Positions 1 to 5,883 of a DNA stretch of 7,133 bases are shown piece after piece. How positions within the stretch are numbered: position 1 is the first letter of the stretch; every line of letters begins with the position of its first letter. The notes beneath the pieces were generated by a model. That model had not been told where the DNA came from. It did no database searches and saw only the letters and a list, made by a program, of their open reading frames with translations. Made by a program: the position numbers and the translations under genes. The stretch is from the NCBI GenBank assembly GCA_903839585.1, contig CAIMCU010000094.1:1-7133 (forward strand), given 5' to 3'. The stretch is from an uncultured Actinomycetes bacterium (GTDB lineage: Bacteria; Actinomycetota; Actinomycetes; Nanopelagicales; Nanopelagicaceae).

Positions 1-43
1 CCTGCTCCCAAAGCAGGCGCGCTAGCCACTACGCTACGCCCCG
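1..43 (-). tRNA. tRNA-Pro(UGG), 3' part cut off by the window edge
   Basis: Read on the minus strand, the 5' acceptor strand CGGGGCG (43 to 37) is followed by TA. Next comes a D-arm with a GCG/CGC stem, then an anticodon stem CCTGC/GCAGG around the loop TTTGGGA. The anticodon is TGG (plus-strand bases 8-10), which reads proline CCA codons. The window begins exactly at the end of the anticodon stem, so the variable loop, T-arm and 3' acceptor strand lie outside. It is divergent from the tRNA-Gly gene. The visible half has no disrupted pairing. Confidence 0.9.
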
Positions 44-61
44 AGGCGCAAGAGGTGAGTC

Positions 62-81
62 TAGAGTAATTTTTTACTCTA
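62..81. repeat. perfect AT-rich inverted repeat between divergent tRNA genes
   Basis: TAGAGTAA (62-69) and TTACTCTA (74-81) are exact reverse complements separated by TTTT, an 8-bp dyad in the 75-bp gap between the two tRNA genes. It is not followed by a T-run on either strand and its stem is weak in G+C, so it does not look like an intrinsic terminator. A related word, TACTCTCTAG, recurs at 96-105. It may overlap the divergent tRNA promoters or bind a regulator; the dyad is certain, the role is a guess. Confidence 0.5.
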
Positions 82-101
82 CGTTACCGAGGCAGTACTC
101 T
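73..101 (+). promoter_or_regulatory. possible promoter for tRNA-Gly
   Basis: TTTACT (73-78) and TACTCT (96-101) are spaced by 17 bp and resemble weak -35 and -10 boxes (4 of 6 and 3 of 6 matches to TTGACA/TATAAT; the -10 fits the TANNNT pattern). Transcription would start near 108, about ten bases before the mature tRNA 5' end. The match is weak and rests mainly on position and spacing. Confidence 0.25.
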
Positions 102-118
102 CTAGCCTTGCACCACAT

Positions 119-192
119 GCGGGTGTAGCTCAATGGTAGAGCCCCAGCCTTCCAAGCTGGCCATGCCGGTTCGATCCCGGTCACCCGCTCCA
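119..192 (+). tRNA. tRNA-Gly(UCC)
   Basis: A complete cloverleaf can be folded by eye. The acceptor pair is GCGGGTG (119-125) with CACCCGC (182-188). The D-arm is GCTC/GAGC, the anticodon stem CCAGC/GCTGG holds loop CTTCCAA, and the T-arm is GCCGG/CCGGT with loop TTCGATC. The anticodon TCC is at 151-153 and decodes glycine GGA. The discriminator base is T189 and the CCA end is encoded at 190-192. It diverges from tRNA-Pro. Only four bases separate it from the stop codon of the collagen-like gene on the other strand, so no separate terminator fits downstream; the transcript must end inside that gene or be trimmed. Confidence 0.97.
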
Positions 193-196
193 GTAT

Positions 197-1135
197 TTAT
201 TCGATTCCGCCGATACTCCCAACCAAAGTTGCGGTGTAAGCACCTTGAACTTTTAGTAAATCAGTCACGGTACTCAAGCCGGCAATCACATATACATCAA
301 TCCCGAAGTCCGTAGTAGATGAACCATCCAAAGTCACTTCTGCGACAACGGAATACTCGAATCGGCTTGAACCTGCGCCAGTGCGGAATGTGTTCCCTTT
401 GAATACGGAATATGTAGTCCAAATAACCGGAGATCCACCTGTAGCCGTAACATTGAATCCGAGCGGCATGGACGAGTCCGTTGCTTTACTTGGCGTATAA
501 CTGTTAATCAAGAAACGTACGACATAACTCTTACCTGCCTTGAATCCTGTAATCGATGAGTATGTCGATGATCCGATTCCACCGTTTATGTCAGCATAAG
601 TTAATGACCCGGTTGATATACGTGAAGGGCCAATACTTCCTGCAGTTCCCGTTTCACCTTTAGGTCCCGCTGGTCCTTGTGCACCATCAGCTCCTGCCGG
701 ACCTTGCGATCCACCACCGCCACCTGATGGACCTGCTGGTCCTTGTGGTCCAGCTGGACCTGTTGCACCTGTTTCTCCTTGTGGACCTGCTGGTCCTGCG
801 GATCCACCTGATGAAGATAATGTTGCAGCTTTACCATCACTTCCATTCTTTCCATCAACACCACTATCTCCTTGTGGACCTTGCAAACTTTGAGGCGAAC
901 TCCATCGGCCATTTGTCTTTGGTCCATACAAGGTTAAATTCTTTGTGTCTATGTAGAAATCACCATCTATTCCCTTTGTACTAGATGGTGCGCCCTTACC
1001 GTTAAGAATTGTGTTCGCCACCGATGCCGTTGTTCTACCGGCTGCTTTTGGTCTCGTTGCAGATGTTGCAATCGGGGATTGAATAGTTGTAAGTGCAAGG
1101 ACTAGGGCTGTTGCTATTGCGATTCGAGTTCGCAT
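197..1135 (-). CDS. secreted collagen-like (Gly-X-Y repeat) protein
   Basis: This 312-residue protein is probably exported and trimeric. Residues 1-26 form a signal peptide: MRTR, a hydrophobic core at 5-17, and a likely cut after TSA. Residues 41-85 hold a Gly-rich lead-in with a GDFYIDT...YGPK motif, which I associate with the stretch preceding collagen repeats in bacterial proteins. Three Gly-X-Y blocks follow: 86-103 (6 triplets), 114-137 (8) and 145-168 (8), many of the form GPA, GPQ, GET or GPK. They are separated by Ser/Gly-rich breaks at 104-113 and 138-144. Residues 170-312 look like a beta-rich globular domain ending in a Gly-rich tail. No sortase motif, C-terminal membrane segment or lipobox is visible, so it is either released or held non-covalently. 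The ATG is preceded, 7 bases away, by GGAGG (plus 1143-1147). It runs toward tRNA-Gly with no terminator between. The ligand and cellular role are unknown; an adhesive or surface role is inference. Confidence 0.88.
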   Translation of the reverse strand: MRTRIAIATALVLALTTIQSPIATSATRPKAAGRTTASVANTILNGKGAPSSTKGIDGDFYIDTKNLTLYGPKTNGRWSSPQSLQGPQGDSGVDGKNGSDGKAATLSSSGGSAGPAGPQGETGATGPAGPQGPAGPSGGGGGSQGPAGADGAQGPAGPKGETGTAGSIGPSRISTGSLTYADINGGIGSSTYSSITGFKAGKSYVVRFLINSYTPSKATDSSMPLGFNVTATGGSPVIWTTYSVFKGNTFRTGAGSSRFEYSVVAEVTLDGSSTTDFGIDVYVIAGLSTVTDLLKVQGAYTATLVGSIGGIE

Positions 1136-1139
1136 AATG

Positions 1140-1153
1140 GGACCTCCAGGTCC
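1140..1153 (-). promoter_or_regulatory. inverted repeat covering the ribosome binding site of the collagen-like gene
   Basis: GGACCT (1140-1145) and AGGTCC (1148-1153) are exact inverted arms separated by CC. On the minus-strand mRNA the Shine-Dalgarno GGAGG lies inside the dyad. A two-base loop cannot form, but a 4-bp GGAC/GTCC stem with a six-base loop carrying part of the Shine-Dalgarno could, and might dampen translation. It may equally be a protein-binding dyad or chance. Confidence 0.3.
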
Positions 1154-1175
1154 ATTAGGGGTAAAACAAGTCTGC

Positions 1176-1313
1176 GCTCAGGAATAACTCAGTCGAATGG
1201 GGGCTCCCCTTGCTCATTCTCTGTGAAAACCGGGTGAGCCCCCGCATGTTGAAGCGGCTGGCTTCCCTGAAACTCACAAGTGTCCCTCAGGTTCTAGAGA
1301 TAGATTCCTGAGC
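1176..1313. promoter_or_regulatory. candidate structured RNA or leader element in the divergent intergenic region
   Basis: A perfect 10-bp pair, GCTCAGGAAT (1176-1185) with ATTCCTGAGC (1304-1313), encloses further inverted repeats. These are GGGGGCTC (1199-1206) with GAGCCCCC (1236-1243), CCTGA (1266-1270) with TCAGG (1287-1291), and a small CCGC/GCGG pair (1242-1245/1254-1257) that partly competes with the first. CTCAGG (1286-1291) can also pair with CCTGAG (1307-1312), which would open the closing helix. This resembles a multi-helix junction with an alternative fold, as in riboswitches or small RNAs. I could not match it to c-di-AMP, cobalamin, TPP, c-di-GMP, SRP or RNase P signatures. It could be the leader of the collagen-like gene (minus), of the secreted protein gene (plus), or an independent RNA. 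There is no T-run next to the outer helix. Confidence 0.4.
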
Positions 1314-1374
1314 ATCAACTAGTTATCTACGGGTAGTCGATTACGAGGTTTTCGACAACGTGTTCAACAGAACG

Positions 1375-1382
1375 AAAGGAAG
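1375..1382 (+). promoter_or_regulatory. ribosome binding site that selects the 1391 start
   Basis: AAAGGAAG (1375-1382) is the only purine-rich Shine-Dalgarno-like stretch before the gene. It ends 8 bases before the ATG at 1391 but only 2 bases before the in-frame ATG at 1385, so the second ATG is the better start. Confidence 0.6.
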
Positions 1383-1390
1383 ACATGCAG

Positions 1391-2071
1391 ATGTCATCAA
1401 AGAAAAAGGTAGTAGCAGTTGCAATTACAACTCTTGCTCTAACTGTTGGCGGTGTCGGTATCGGTAATGCGGATACGGTCACTAAGAAGATAACTAAGCG
1501 CACTGTTACTACAAAGAAGGTAACAACATCCGGTACTGCAGGTATTGCTAACTCAATGGAAAAGGGCAAGGGACATGAGGCGCAGATCGCTTCAGTTCTA
1601 TCCGGGCTCGTAACAAAGGGAACCATTACCCAAGCACAAGCTGATGCTGTTATCGCAGCCCTTGAAGCAGATCGTGCTGCAAAGGATGCAGATCGTCCAT
1701 TAGCAAAAGACCGTGCAGCAATTGATGCTCTTGTCGCTTCTACTCTAGGAATCGATTCAGCAACAATTAAGTCACGTCTTAAGGCTGGCGAAACCCTTGC
1801 TGCAATTGCAGGTTCAAAGAAAGCCGCTCTCATCGATGCACTAGTTGCTGAAGAGAGTAAGCGCATTGATGCCGCAGTTACCGCCGGAAAGTTAACCGCC
1901 GATCAGGCAACAGCTCGTAAGTCAGGTCTAGTTGCACATGTAACTGCTGATGTTGAGTCTGTTCGTCCCAAGGGCGATAAAGGACCAAAGGGTCCAAAGG
2001 GTGGTCATGGTCAGCATGGCGGTCCAATGGGCGCTGCTCCATCAGTTCCATCAACTGGAGCTGCTGCCTAA
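1391..2071 (+). CDS. secreted alpha-helical, Lys-rich protein with a C-terminal Gly-X-Y run
   Basis: The protein has 226 residues from the ATG at 1391; an ATG two codons upstream lies too close to the Shine-Dalgarno. Residues 1-27 form a signal peptide (MSSKKK, a hydrophobic core, likely cut after GNA). A Thr/Lys-rich linker (about 30-48) follows. The body is a predicted helical domain with two similar units, each with a turn of the form G-(T/K)-(I/L)-T-x-x-Q-A: TKGTITQAQAD near 75-85 and AGKLTADQAT near 165-174. Between them is LGIDSATIKSRLKAGETLAAIA (starting near 119), a type of repeat common in secreted actinobacterial and firmicute proteins of unknown function. The tail is six Gly-X-Y triplets rich in Lys and His (GDK, GPK, GPK, GGH, GQH, GGP, about 195-212), then Pro/Ala-rich residues. 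It diverges from the collagen-like gene and is closed by an intrinsic terminator. A basic, His-bearing tail could bind polyanions or metal, but that is speculation; the function is unknown. Confidence 0.85.
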   Translation: MSSKKKVVAVAITTLALTVGGVGIGNADTVTKKITKRTVTTKKVTTSGTAGIANSMEKGKGHEAQIASVLSGLVTKGTITQAQADAVIAALEADRAAKDADRPLAKDRAAIDALVASTLGIDSATIKSRLKAGETLAAIAGSKKAALIDALVAEESKRIDAAVTAGKLTADQATARKSGLVAHVTADVESVRPKGDKGPKGPKGGHGQHGGPMGAAPSVPSTGAAA

Positions 2072-2104
2072 AAAGTTCATTTCTCTCCTCCTCTAGCTCG
2101 AAAG

Positions 2105-2143
2105 ACCCGCCACATTTATCGAGGATGTGGCGGGTTTTTCTTT
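2105..2143 (+). terminator. intrinsic terminator of the secreted protein gene
   Basis: ACCCGCCACAT (2105-2115) pairs perfectly over 11 bp with ATGTGGCGGGT (2125-2135) around a nine-base loop. The T-rich tract TTTTTCTTT (2135-2143) follows at once. The stem begins 33 bases after the upstream stop codon. The opposite strand has only a weak T-run after the hairpin, so it works mainly in the plus direction. Confidence 0.93.
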
Positions 2144-2173
2144 GGAACAAATCGCTTGTGAGAGGATTACGAC

Positions 2174-2629
2174 ATGCGCATTCATATTGGTAGCGATCAC
2201 GCCGGTCTAGAACTGAAAGCGCAGTTGATTGAACATCTTGTAAGCGGTGGCCATGATGTAACTGACCACGGCCCTTACGAGTTTGATGCCCTCGATGATT
2301 ACCCAGATTTCTGCATCCCTGCTGCTCAAGCTGTAGCAAAGGACTCTTCCTCAATCGGAATAGTTCTGGGTGGATCAGGTAACGGCGAACAAATGGCTGC
2401 AAACAAAGTCAAAGGGGTTCGCGCAGCGCTGGTCTGGAGTATCGAAATTGCAAAGCTAGCCCGTGAGCACAACAACGCGAATGTAATTGCAGTGGGTGGA
2501 CGTATGCATGAGATCGCCTTCGTAAAGCAGCTCATCGATACCTTTATTGCTACGCCTTTCTCAAATGATGAGCGACATATTCGCCGAATTGAAAAAATCG
2601 GTAAGTTCGAAGAAAACGGTTCTATCTAA
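2174..2629 (+). CDS. rpiB: ribose-5-phosphate isomerase B
   Basis: This 151-residue cytosolic enzyme of the RpiB/LacAB family interconverts ribose 5-phosphate and ribulose 5-phosphate in the non-oxidative pentose phosphate pathway. The N-terminal GSDHAG (6-11) is the phosphosugar-binding signature. The active-site loop GGSGNGEQMAANK (66-78) has Gly66 where the Escherichia coli type carries a catalytic cysteine; Glu72 matches the glutamate used as the base in the mycobacterial enzyme. His99 in REHNNAN and Arg110 in GGRMH fit the ring-opening and phosphate-binding residues. Length is normal for the family. GAGAGGA ends 7 bases before the ATG. The gene starts only 30 bp after the upstream terminator, so its promoter must be compact or overlap the hairpin, or it depends on read-through. 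Its last 8 bases overlap the convergent trmB gene. Confidence 0.96.
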   Translation: MRIHIGSDHAGLELKAQLIEHLVSGGHDVTDHGPYEFDALDDYPDFCIPAAQAVAKDSSSIGIVLGGSGNGEQMAANKVKGVRAALVWSIEIAKLAREHNNANVIAVGGRMHEIAFVKQLIDTFIATPFSNDERHIRRIEKIGKFEENGSI

Positions 2630-3281
2630 AGGTGTAGCGCAGATCCGTTACAACGTGATCCTTTGTAATTCCTTGACCTTCAAAACGGGTAATCGGGCGC
2701 CATTCTGGGCGAGCCACAACTCCTCCTTTAAAAACCTCTGACTTTGCAAAGCTTTCTTGAATGACCTCCGCGTATGGAAACCAGTCGGTTGCAATATGAA
2801 TGAAGCCGTTGGGCTTTAACTTCTTAGAAAGTATTTCAAGGAAGTTTGCATTAACAATGCGTCTTTTGTTGTGGCGCTTCTTGGGCCAGGGATCTGGAAA
2901 GAAGAGATGTACTCCATCCAATGAATGATCGGTGATCATGTAGTGAAAAACCTCATGAACATCTCGCTCGATGATGCGAAGATTTTCTACGCCAAACTCC
3001 TCGGCTTTGGCCATCAGCTTTCCAACTCCTGGTGGATGTACTTCGACACCTAAGAAACCGTTTTGGGGAAAATCCTTGGCGATAATCGCCGTTCCTTCAC
3101 CCATTCCAAAACCAATCTCCATAATTATCGCTTTGGCCTTTGGAAAGTAATGGGTTAGGTCAATCGGTGATTCAACGAACTCGATTCCGTACTTTCCCCA
3201 TAACTTTTCACGGGCTGCGGCTTGGGAGCCAGTTATTCGGGATCCGCGGATGCGATAACTGCGCACTGTTAGCGGTTCCAT
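2622..3281 (-). CDS. trmB: tRNA (guanine-N7-)-methyltransferase
   Basis: TrmB uses S-adenosylmethionine to form m7G46 in the variable loop of many tRNAs. The 219-residue protein is a normal length for the family. It shows the SAM-binding loop EIGFGMGEG (55-63), an acidic GVEVH strand end (78-82), ERD (105-107), the diagnostic FPDPWPKKRHNKRR (128-141), a second catalytic-region acidic residue in ATDW (164-167), and the C-terminal T-x-F-E-x-x-G motif (TRFEGQG, 198-204). The ATG is preceded by GAAAGG (plus 3290-3295) with 8-base spacing, and an upstream in-frame ATG is blocked by a stop. It is transcribed divergently from pepN, with 67 bp between them, and converges with rpiB so closely that the two stop codons lie within 8 bp. 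Confidence 0.96.
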   Translation of the reverse strand: MEPLTVRSYRIRGSRITGSQAAAREKLWGKYGIEFVESPIDLTHYFPKAKAIIMEIGFGMGEGTAIIAKDFPQNGFLGVEVHPPGVGKLMAKAEEFGVENLRIIERDVHEVFHYMITDHSLDGVHLFFPDPWPKKRHNKRRIVNANFLEILSKKLKPNGFIHIATDWFPYAEVIQESFAKSEVFKGGVVARPEWRPITRFEGQGITKDHVVTDLRYTFR

Positions 3282-3337
3282 ATCCCTAGCCTTTCATGAA
3301 TTCTCTACTTCGTGGTTGGATACCCATATACATCGAG

Positions 3338-3343
3338 AAGGAG
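3338..3343 (+). promoter_or_regulatory. ribosome binding site that selects the pepN GTG start
   Basis: AAGGAG (3338-3343) is a strong Shine-Dalgarno five bases before GTG at 3349. The upstream in-frame TTG at 3316 has no such site, and the codons between them would encode residues not expected at the N-terminus of the family. Confidence 0.8.
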
Positions 3344-3348
3344 TAATT

Positions 3349-5883
3349 GTGCCAGGAGTAAATCTGACCCGTGCCGAAGCAAAAGAACGCTCATCGCTGA
3401 TAAAGGTGAACTCTTACGAGGTTGATTTGGATCTCACCTCCGGTACTGAAACCTTCATCGTTAAAACACGGGTGAAGTTCAACGGTTTAAAGCCAGGTGT
3501 TTCGACCTTTATCGATGCTGTAGGTAAGAAGGTAATAATTTCAACCCTAAATGGTGTGGAGTTTGATCCAAAGTTCGATGGAGAGTCCATCTTTATTCCG
3601 GCGATAGCTGCCGAGAATGATCTCTACATCGAGATCGAAGCGATCTACTCCAACTCAGGCGAAGGTCTACACCGCTTCCAAGATCCTGCAGATGGTGAGG
3701 TCTATCTCTACTCTCAGCACGAGGTCGCAGATGCCCGACGCACATTCCCATGCTTTGATCAACCAGATCTCAAGGCAACCTTTGCAATCTCAGCGCTAGC
3801 ACCAACAAACTGGGAGGTAATCTCAAACAACCCAGTGGAGTCAAAAACCGATGAAGGTGGCAAGCGACGTTGGGTCTTTACCAAGACCCCACTTCTTTCT
3901 ACTTATCTCACCGCACTCGTTGCCGGTCCTTACTACTTTGTTGAGAGTACATATGAAGGCCAAAAGACGGTTCCGATGGGGCTTTACTGCCGCAAATCTC
4001 TAGCAAAACATATGGATGCCGAGGAGCTTTTCGACATTACGCGCAAAGGATTTGCTTACTACGAAAAAGAGTTTGGGCTTGCGTATCCATTTGATAAGTA
4101 CGATCAAATCGCCGTTGCAGAGTTTAATGCAGGCGCGATGGAAAATGCAGGATGCGTAACCTTTGCAGAGGATTACTTTGTTTTTCGCTCAAAGGTAACT
4201 GATAAGAATTACAACTGGCGTGCAAACGTCATTCTCCACGAGATGGCACACATGTGGTTTGGTGATCTTGTCACTATGGAGTGGTGGGATGACCTATGGC
4301 TTAACGAGTCATTCGCAGAATGGGCTTCGTATTACACCCTTGCGCAGGCAACTCGATTTACTAACTCATGGACAGTCTTTAATGCAGAGCGCAAGAACTG
4401 GGCTTATCGCCAAGATCAACTCTCCTCTACTCACCCAATCGTTGTGGACATGGAGGACCTCGAAGCTGTTAAGACAAACTTCGATGGAATCACCTACGCC
4501 AAGGGAGCATCTGTTCTGCAGCAGTTGGTTGTGCATGTAGGCAAGGAGAACTTCATCAAGGGGCTTCGCCAGTACTTTGCAAAGCACGCATGGGGCAACA
4601 CAACTCTTAACGATCTGTTAATAGAACTGGAAGCGGCAAGTGGACGCGACCTTAAGCCTTGGGTTTCAACCTGGCTACAAACTGCGGGTGTAAACACTTG
4701 GCGCCCTGAGCTAAATATTTCAGAAGATACCTATACATCTATCGCGGTGAAGCAAGAGGTTCCACTTGTGCCTGCAGGATCAAAGGAGCTTCGTCCTCAC
4801 CGCATGGCTGTTGGACTTTATGATCTTAAAGATGGAAAGGTTATTTGCCGCAAGAGCGTAGAGCTAGACGTTGCTGGTTCAACAACTGTTGTTGAGGCGC
4901 TCGCCGGTGAAAAAACCGCTGATTTAGTAGTCCTTAACGACCGCGATCTTTCATACGGAAAGCTTCGTTTTGATGATCGAAGCGTCGCAACCTTGAAAGA
5001 TCACCTCGGAGATATTGAAGATCCACTAACGCGCGCACTTGCTTGGTCTGCAACGTGGGACATGCTTCGCGATGGCGAACTCGCAGCAAGTGACTACGTG
5101 CCAATGGCGGTCAAGGCTCTAGCTGGTGAAGATGATGTTGCCGTTGTTTCTATGACGCTTACTCAACTTGGAACGGCTGTTGAACTTTATGCTGCTGACA
5201 AGAACCGAGATGCCCTGCGGAAGCAGCTAGCTGATGGGGTCGAAAAACTTCTTAACAGCGCATCCTCAGGAAGTGATCTTCAACTTCAGTACGCCAGAAG
5301 CCTTGCATCTGCCGCAGTCTCCGATTCGCAGGTTTCACGCATCCGCGACTTCCTCGATGGAAAGCTTGAAGGTTTAACAGTTGATGCCGATCTGCGTTGG
5401 CACTTTATTGGATGTCTCGTTGAACGAAACAAGGCAACGATCGCAGAGGTTGAAAAGGAGCTCGAATCCGACAAGTCAGCAAATGGTGAAAAGGCTGCGG
5501 CCTTTGCACGTGCTGCGGTTCCAACTGCAGAGGCGAAGAAGGCAGCCTTTGAGTTGGCAAGTAGCCTTGGGGTTTCAAACCATATTCAGATTCAAGCGAT
5601 ACAAGGCTTTAACCGTCCTGGCCAACGGGAGTTAACCGCTCCTTACGCCACAAAGTACTTTGAGATGGTTTTGGAGTATTGGAATAGCCACACATTTGAG
5701 TTTGCAAGCAACTTTGCCTCACTTTTGTTTCCAACCTTTCAAGTCTCCAAAGCAACTTTGGAAGCTACAGAGGGCTGGCTATCTGGCGCAGGAAAAGATG
5801 CACCACATGGACTTCGAAGAGTTGTCTCAGAGCAACGGGATGCACTTGCTCGTGCGCTGAAGGCGCAAGCCAAAGACAGTTAG
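3349..5883 (+). CDS. pepN: aminopeptidase N (M1 family zinc metallopeptidase)
   Basis: This 844-residue cytosolic enzyme removes N-terminal residues from peptides and recycles amino acids. It starts with GTG and reads MPGVNLTRAEAKERSSLI, like other actinobacterial PepN proteins of about 850-860 residues. The N-terminal beta domain (to about 190) includes CFDQP (135-139). The catalytic domain holds the exopeptidase motif GAMEN (262-266). The zinc site HEMAH (297-301) is followed 18 residues later by Glu320 in NESFAEW, and the transition-state tyrosine is Tyr383 in ITYAKG. The C-terminal half (from about 490) is the helical ERAP1-like domain that caps the active site. All key residues are present. 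It shares a 67-bp divergent region with trmB. Its TAG stop overlaps by 4 bp the TAA of the convergent small membrane protein gene. No terminator is visible. Confidence 0.97.
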   Translation: MPGVNLTRAEAKERSSLIKVNSYEVDLDLTSGTETFIVKTRVKFNGLKPGVSTFIDAVGKKVIISTLNGVEFDPKFDGESIFIPAIAAENDLYIEIEAIYSNSGEGLHRFQDPADGEVYLYSQHEVADARRTFPCFDQPDLKATFAISALAPTNWEVISNNPVESKTDEGGKRRWVFTKTPLLSTYLTALVAGPYYFVESTYEGQKTVPMGLYCRKSLAKHMDAEELFDITRKGFAYYEKEFGLAYPFDKYDQIAVAEFNAGAMENAGCVTFAEDYFVFRSKVTDKNYNWRANVILHEMAHMWFGDLVTMEWWDDLWLNESFAEWASYYTLAQATRFTNSWTVFNAERKNWAYRQDQLSSTHPIVVDMEDLEAVKTNFDGITYAKGASVLQQLVVHVGKENFIKGLRQYFAKHAWGNTTLNDLLIELEAASGRDLKPWVSTWLQTAGVNTWRPELNISEDTYTSIAVKQEVPLVPAGSKELRPHRMAVGLYDLKDGKVICRKSVELDVAGSTTVVEALAGEKTADLVVLNDRDLSYGKLRFDDRSVATLKDHLGDIEDPLTRALAWSATWDMLRDGELAASDYVPMAVKALAGEDDVAVVSMTLTQLGTAVELYAADKNRDALRKQLADGVEKLLNSASSGSDLQLQYARSLASAAVSDSQVSRIRDFLDGKLEGLTVDADLRWHFIGCLVERNKATIAEVEKELESDKSANGEKAAAFARAAVPTAEAKKAAFELASSLGVSNHIQIQAIQGFNRPGQRELTAPYATKYFEMVLEYWNSHTFEFASNFASLLFPTFQVSKATLEATEGWLSGAGKDAPHGLRRVVSEQRDALARALKAQAKDS

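Noticed and set aside
62..81. AT-rich hairpin read as a terminator for the collagen-like gene or tRNA-Pro
   Set aside because: There is no T-run after the stem on either strand and the stem is A+T-rich.
601..927. Minus-strand 108-codon frame inside the collagen-like gene
   Set aside because: It is an alternate-frame shadow of the Gly-X-Y repeat DNA: low complexity, no ribosome binding site, and fully inside a convincing gene.
679..984. Plus-strand 101-codon frame antisense to the collagen-like gene
   Set aside because: The His/Leu-rich composition comes from reading the repeat DNA backwards; there is no start signal.
1176..1313. Structured intergenic region as a c-di-AMP (ydaO-type) riboswitch
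   Set aside because: Neither strand shows the conserved core words I would expect, such as the CAGCTAAC segment; left unassigned.
1327..1866. Minus-strand 179-codon frame opposite the secreted helical protein
   Set aside because: Ala/Ser/Arg-rich shadow of a gene with a good signal peptide, ribosome binding site and terminator on the plus strand.
2036..2068. VPSTG near the C-terminus of the secreted helical protein, resembling an LPXTG sortase signal
   Set aside because: It is followed by only three alanines, with no hydrophobic segment or basic tail, so it cannot work as a sorting signal.
1878..2402. Minus-strand 174-codon frame spanning the terminator and the start of rpiB
   Set aside because: It crosses a strong intrinsic terminator and overlaps two real genes; it looks like no known protein.
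3316..3348. TTG start for pepN adding 11 residues
   Set aside because: The GTG at 3349 has AAGGAG five bases upstream and gives the expected actinobacterial N-terminus.
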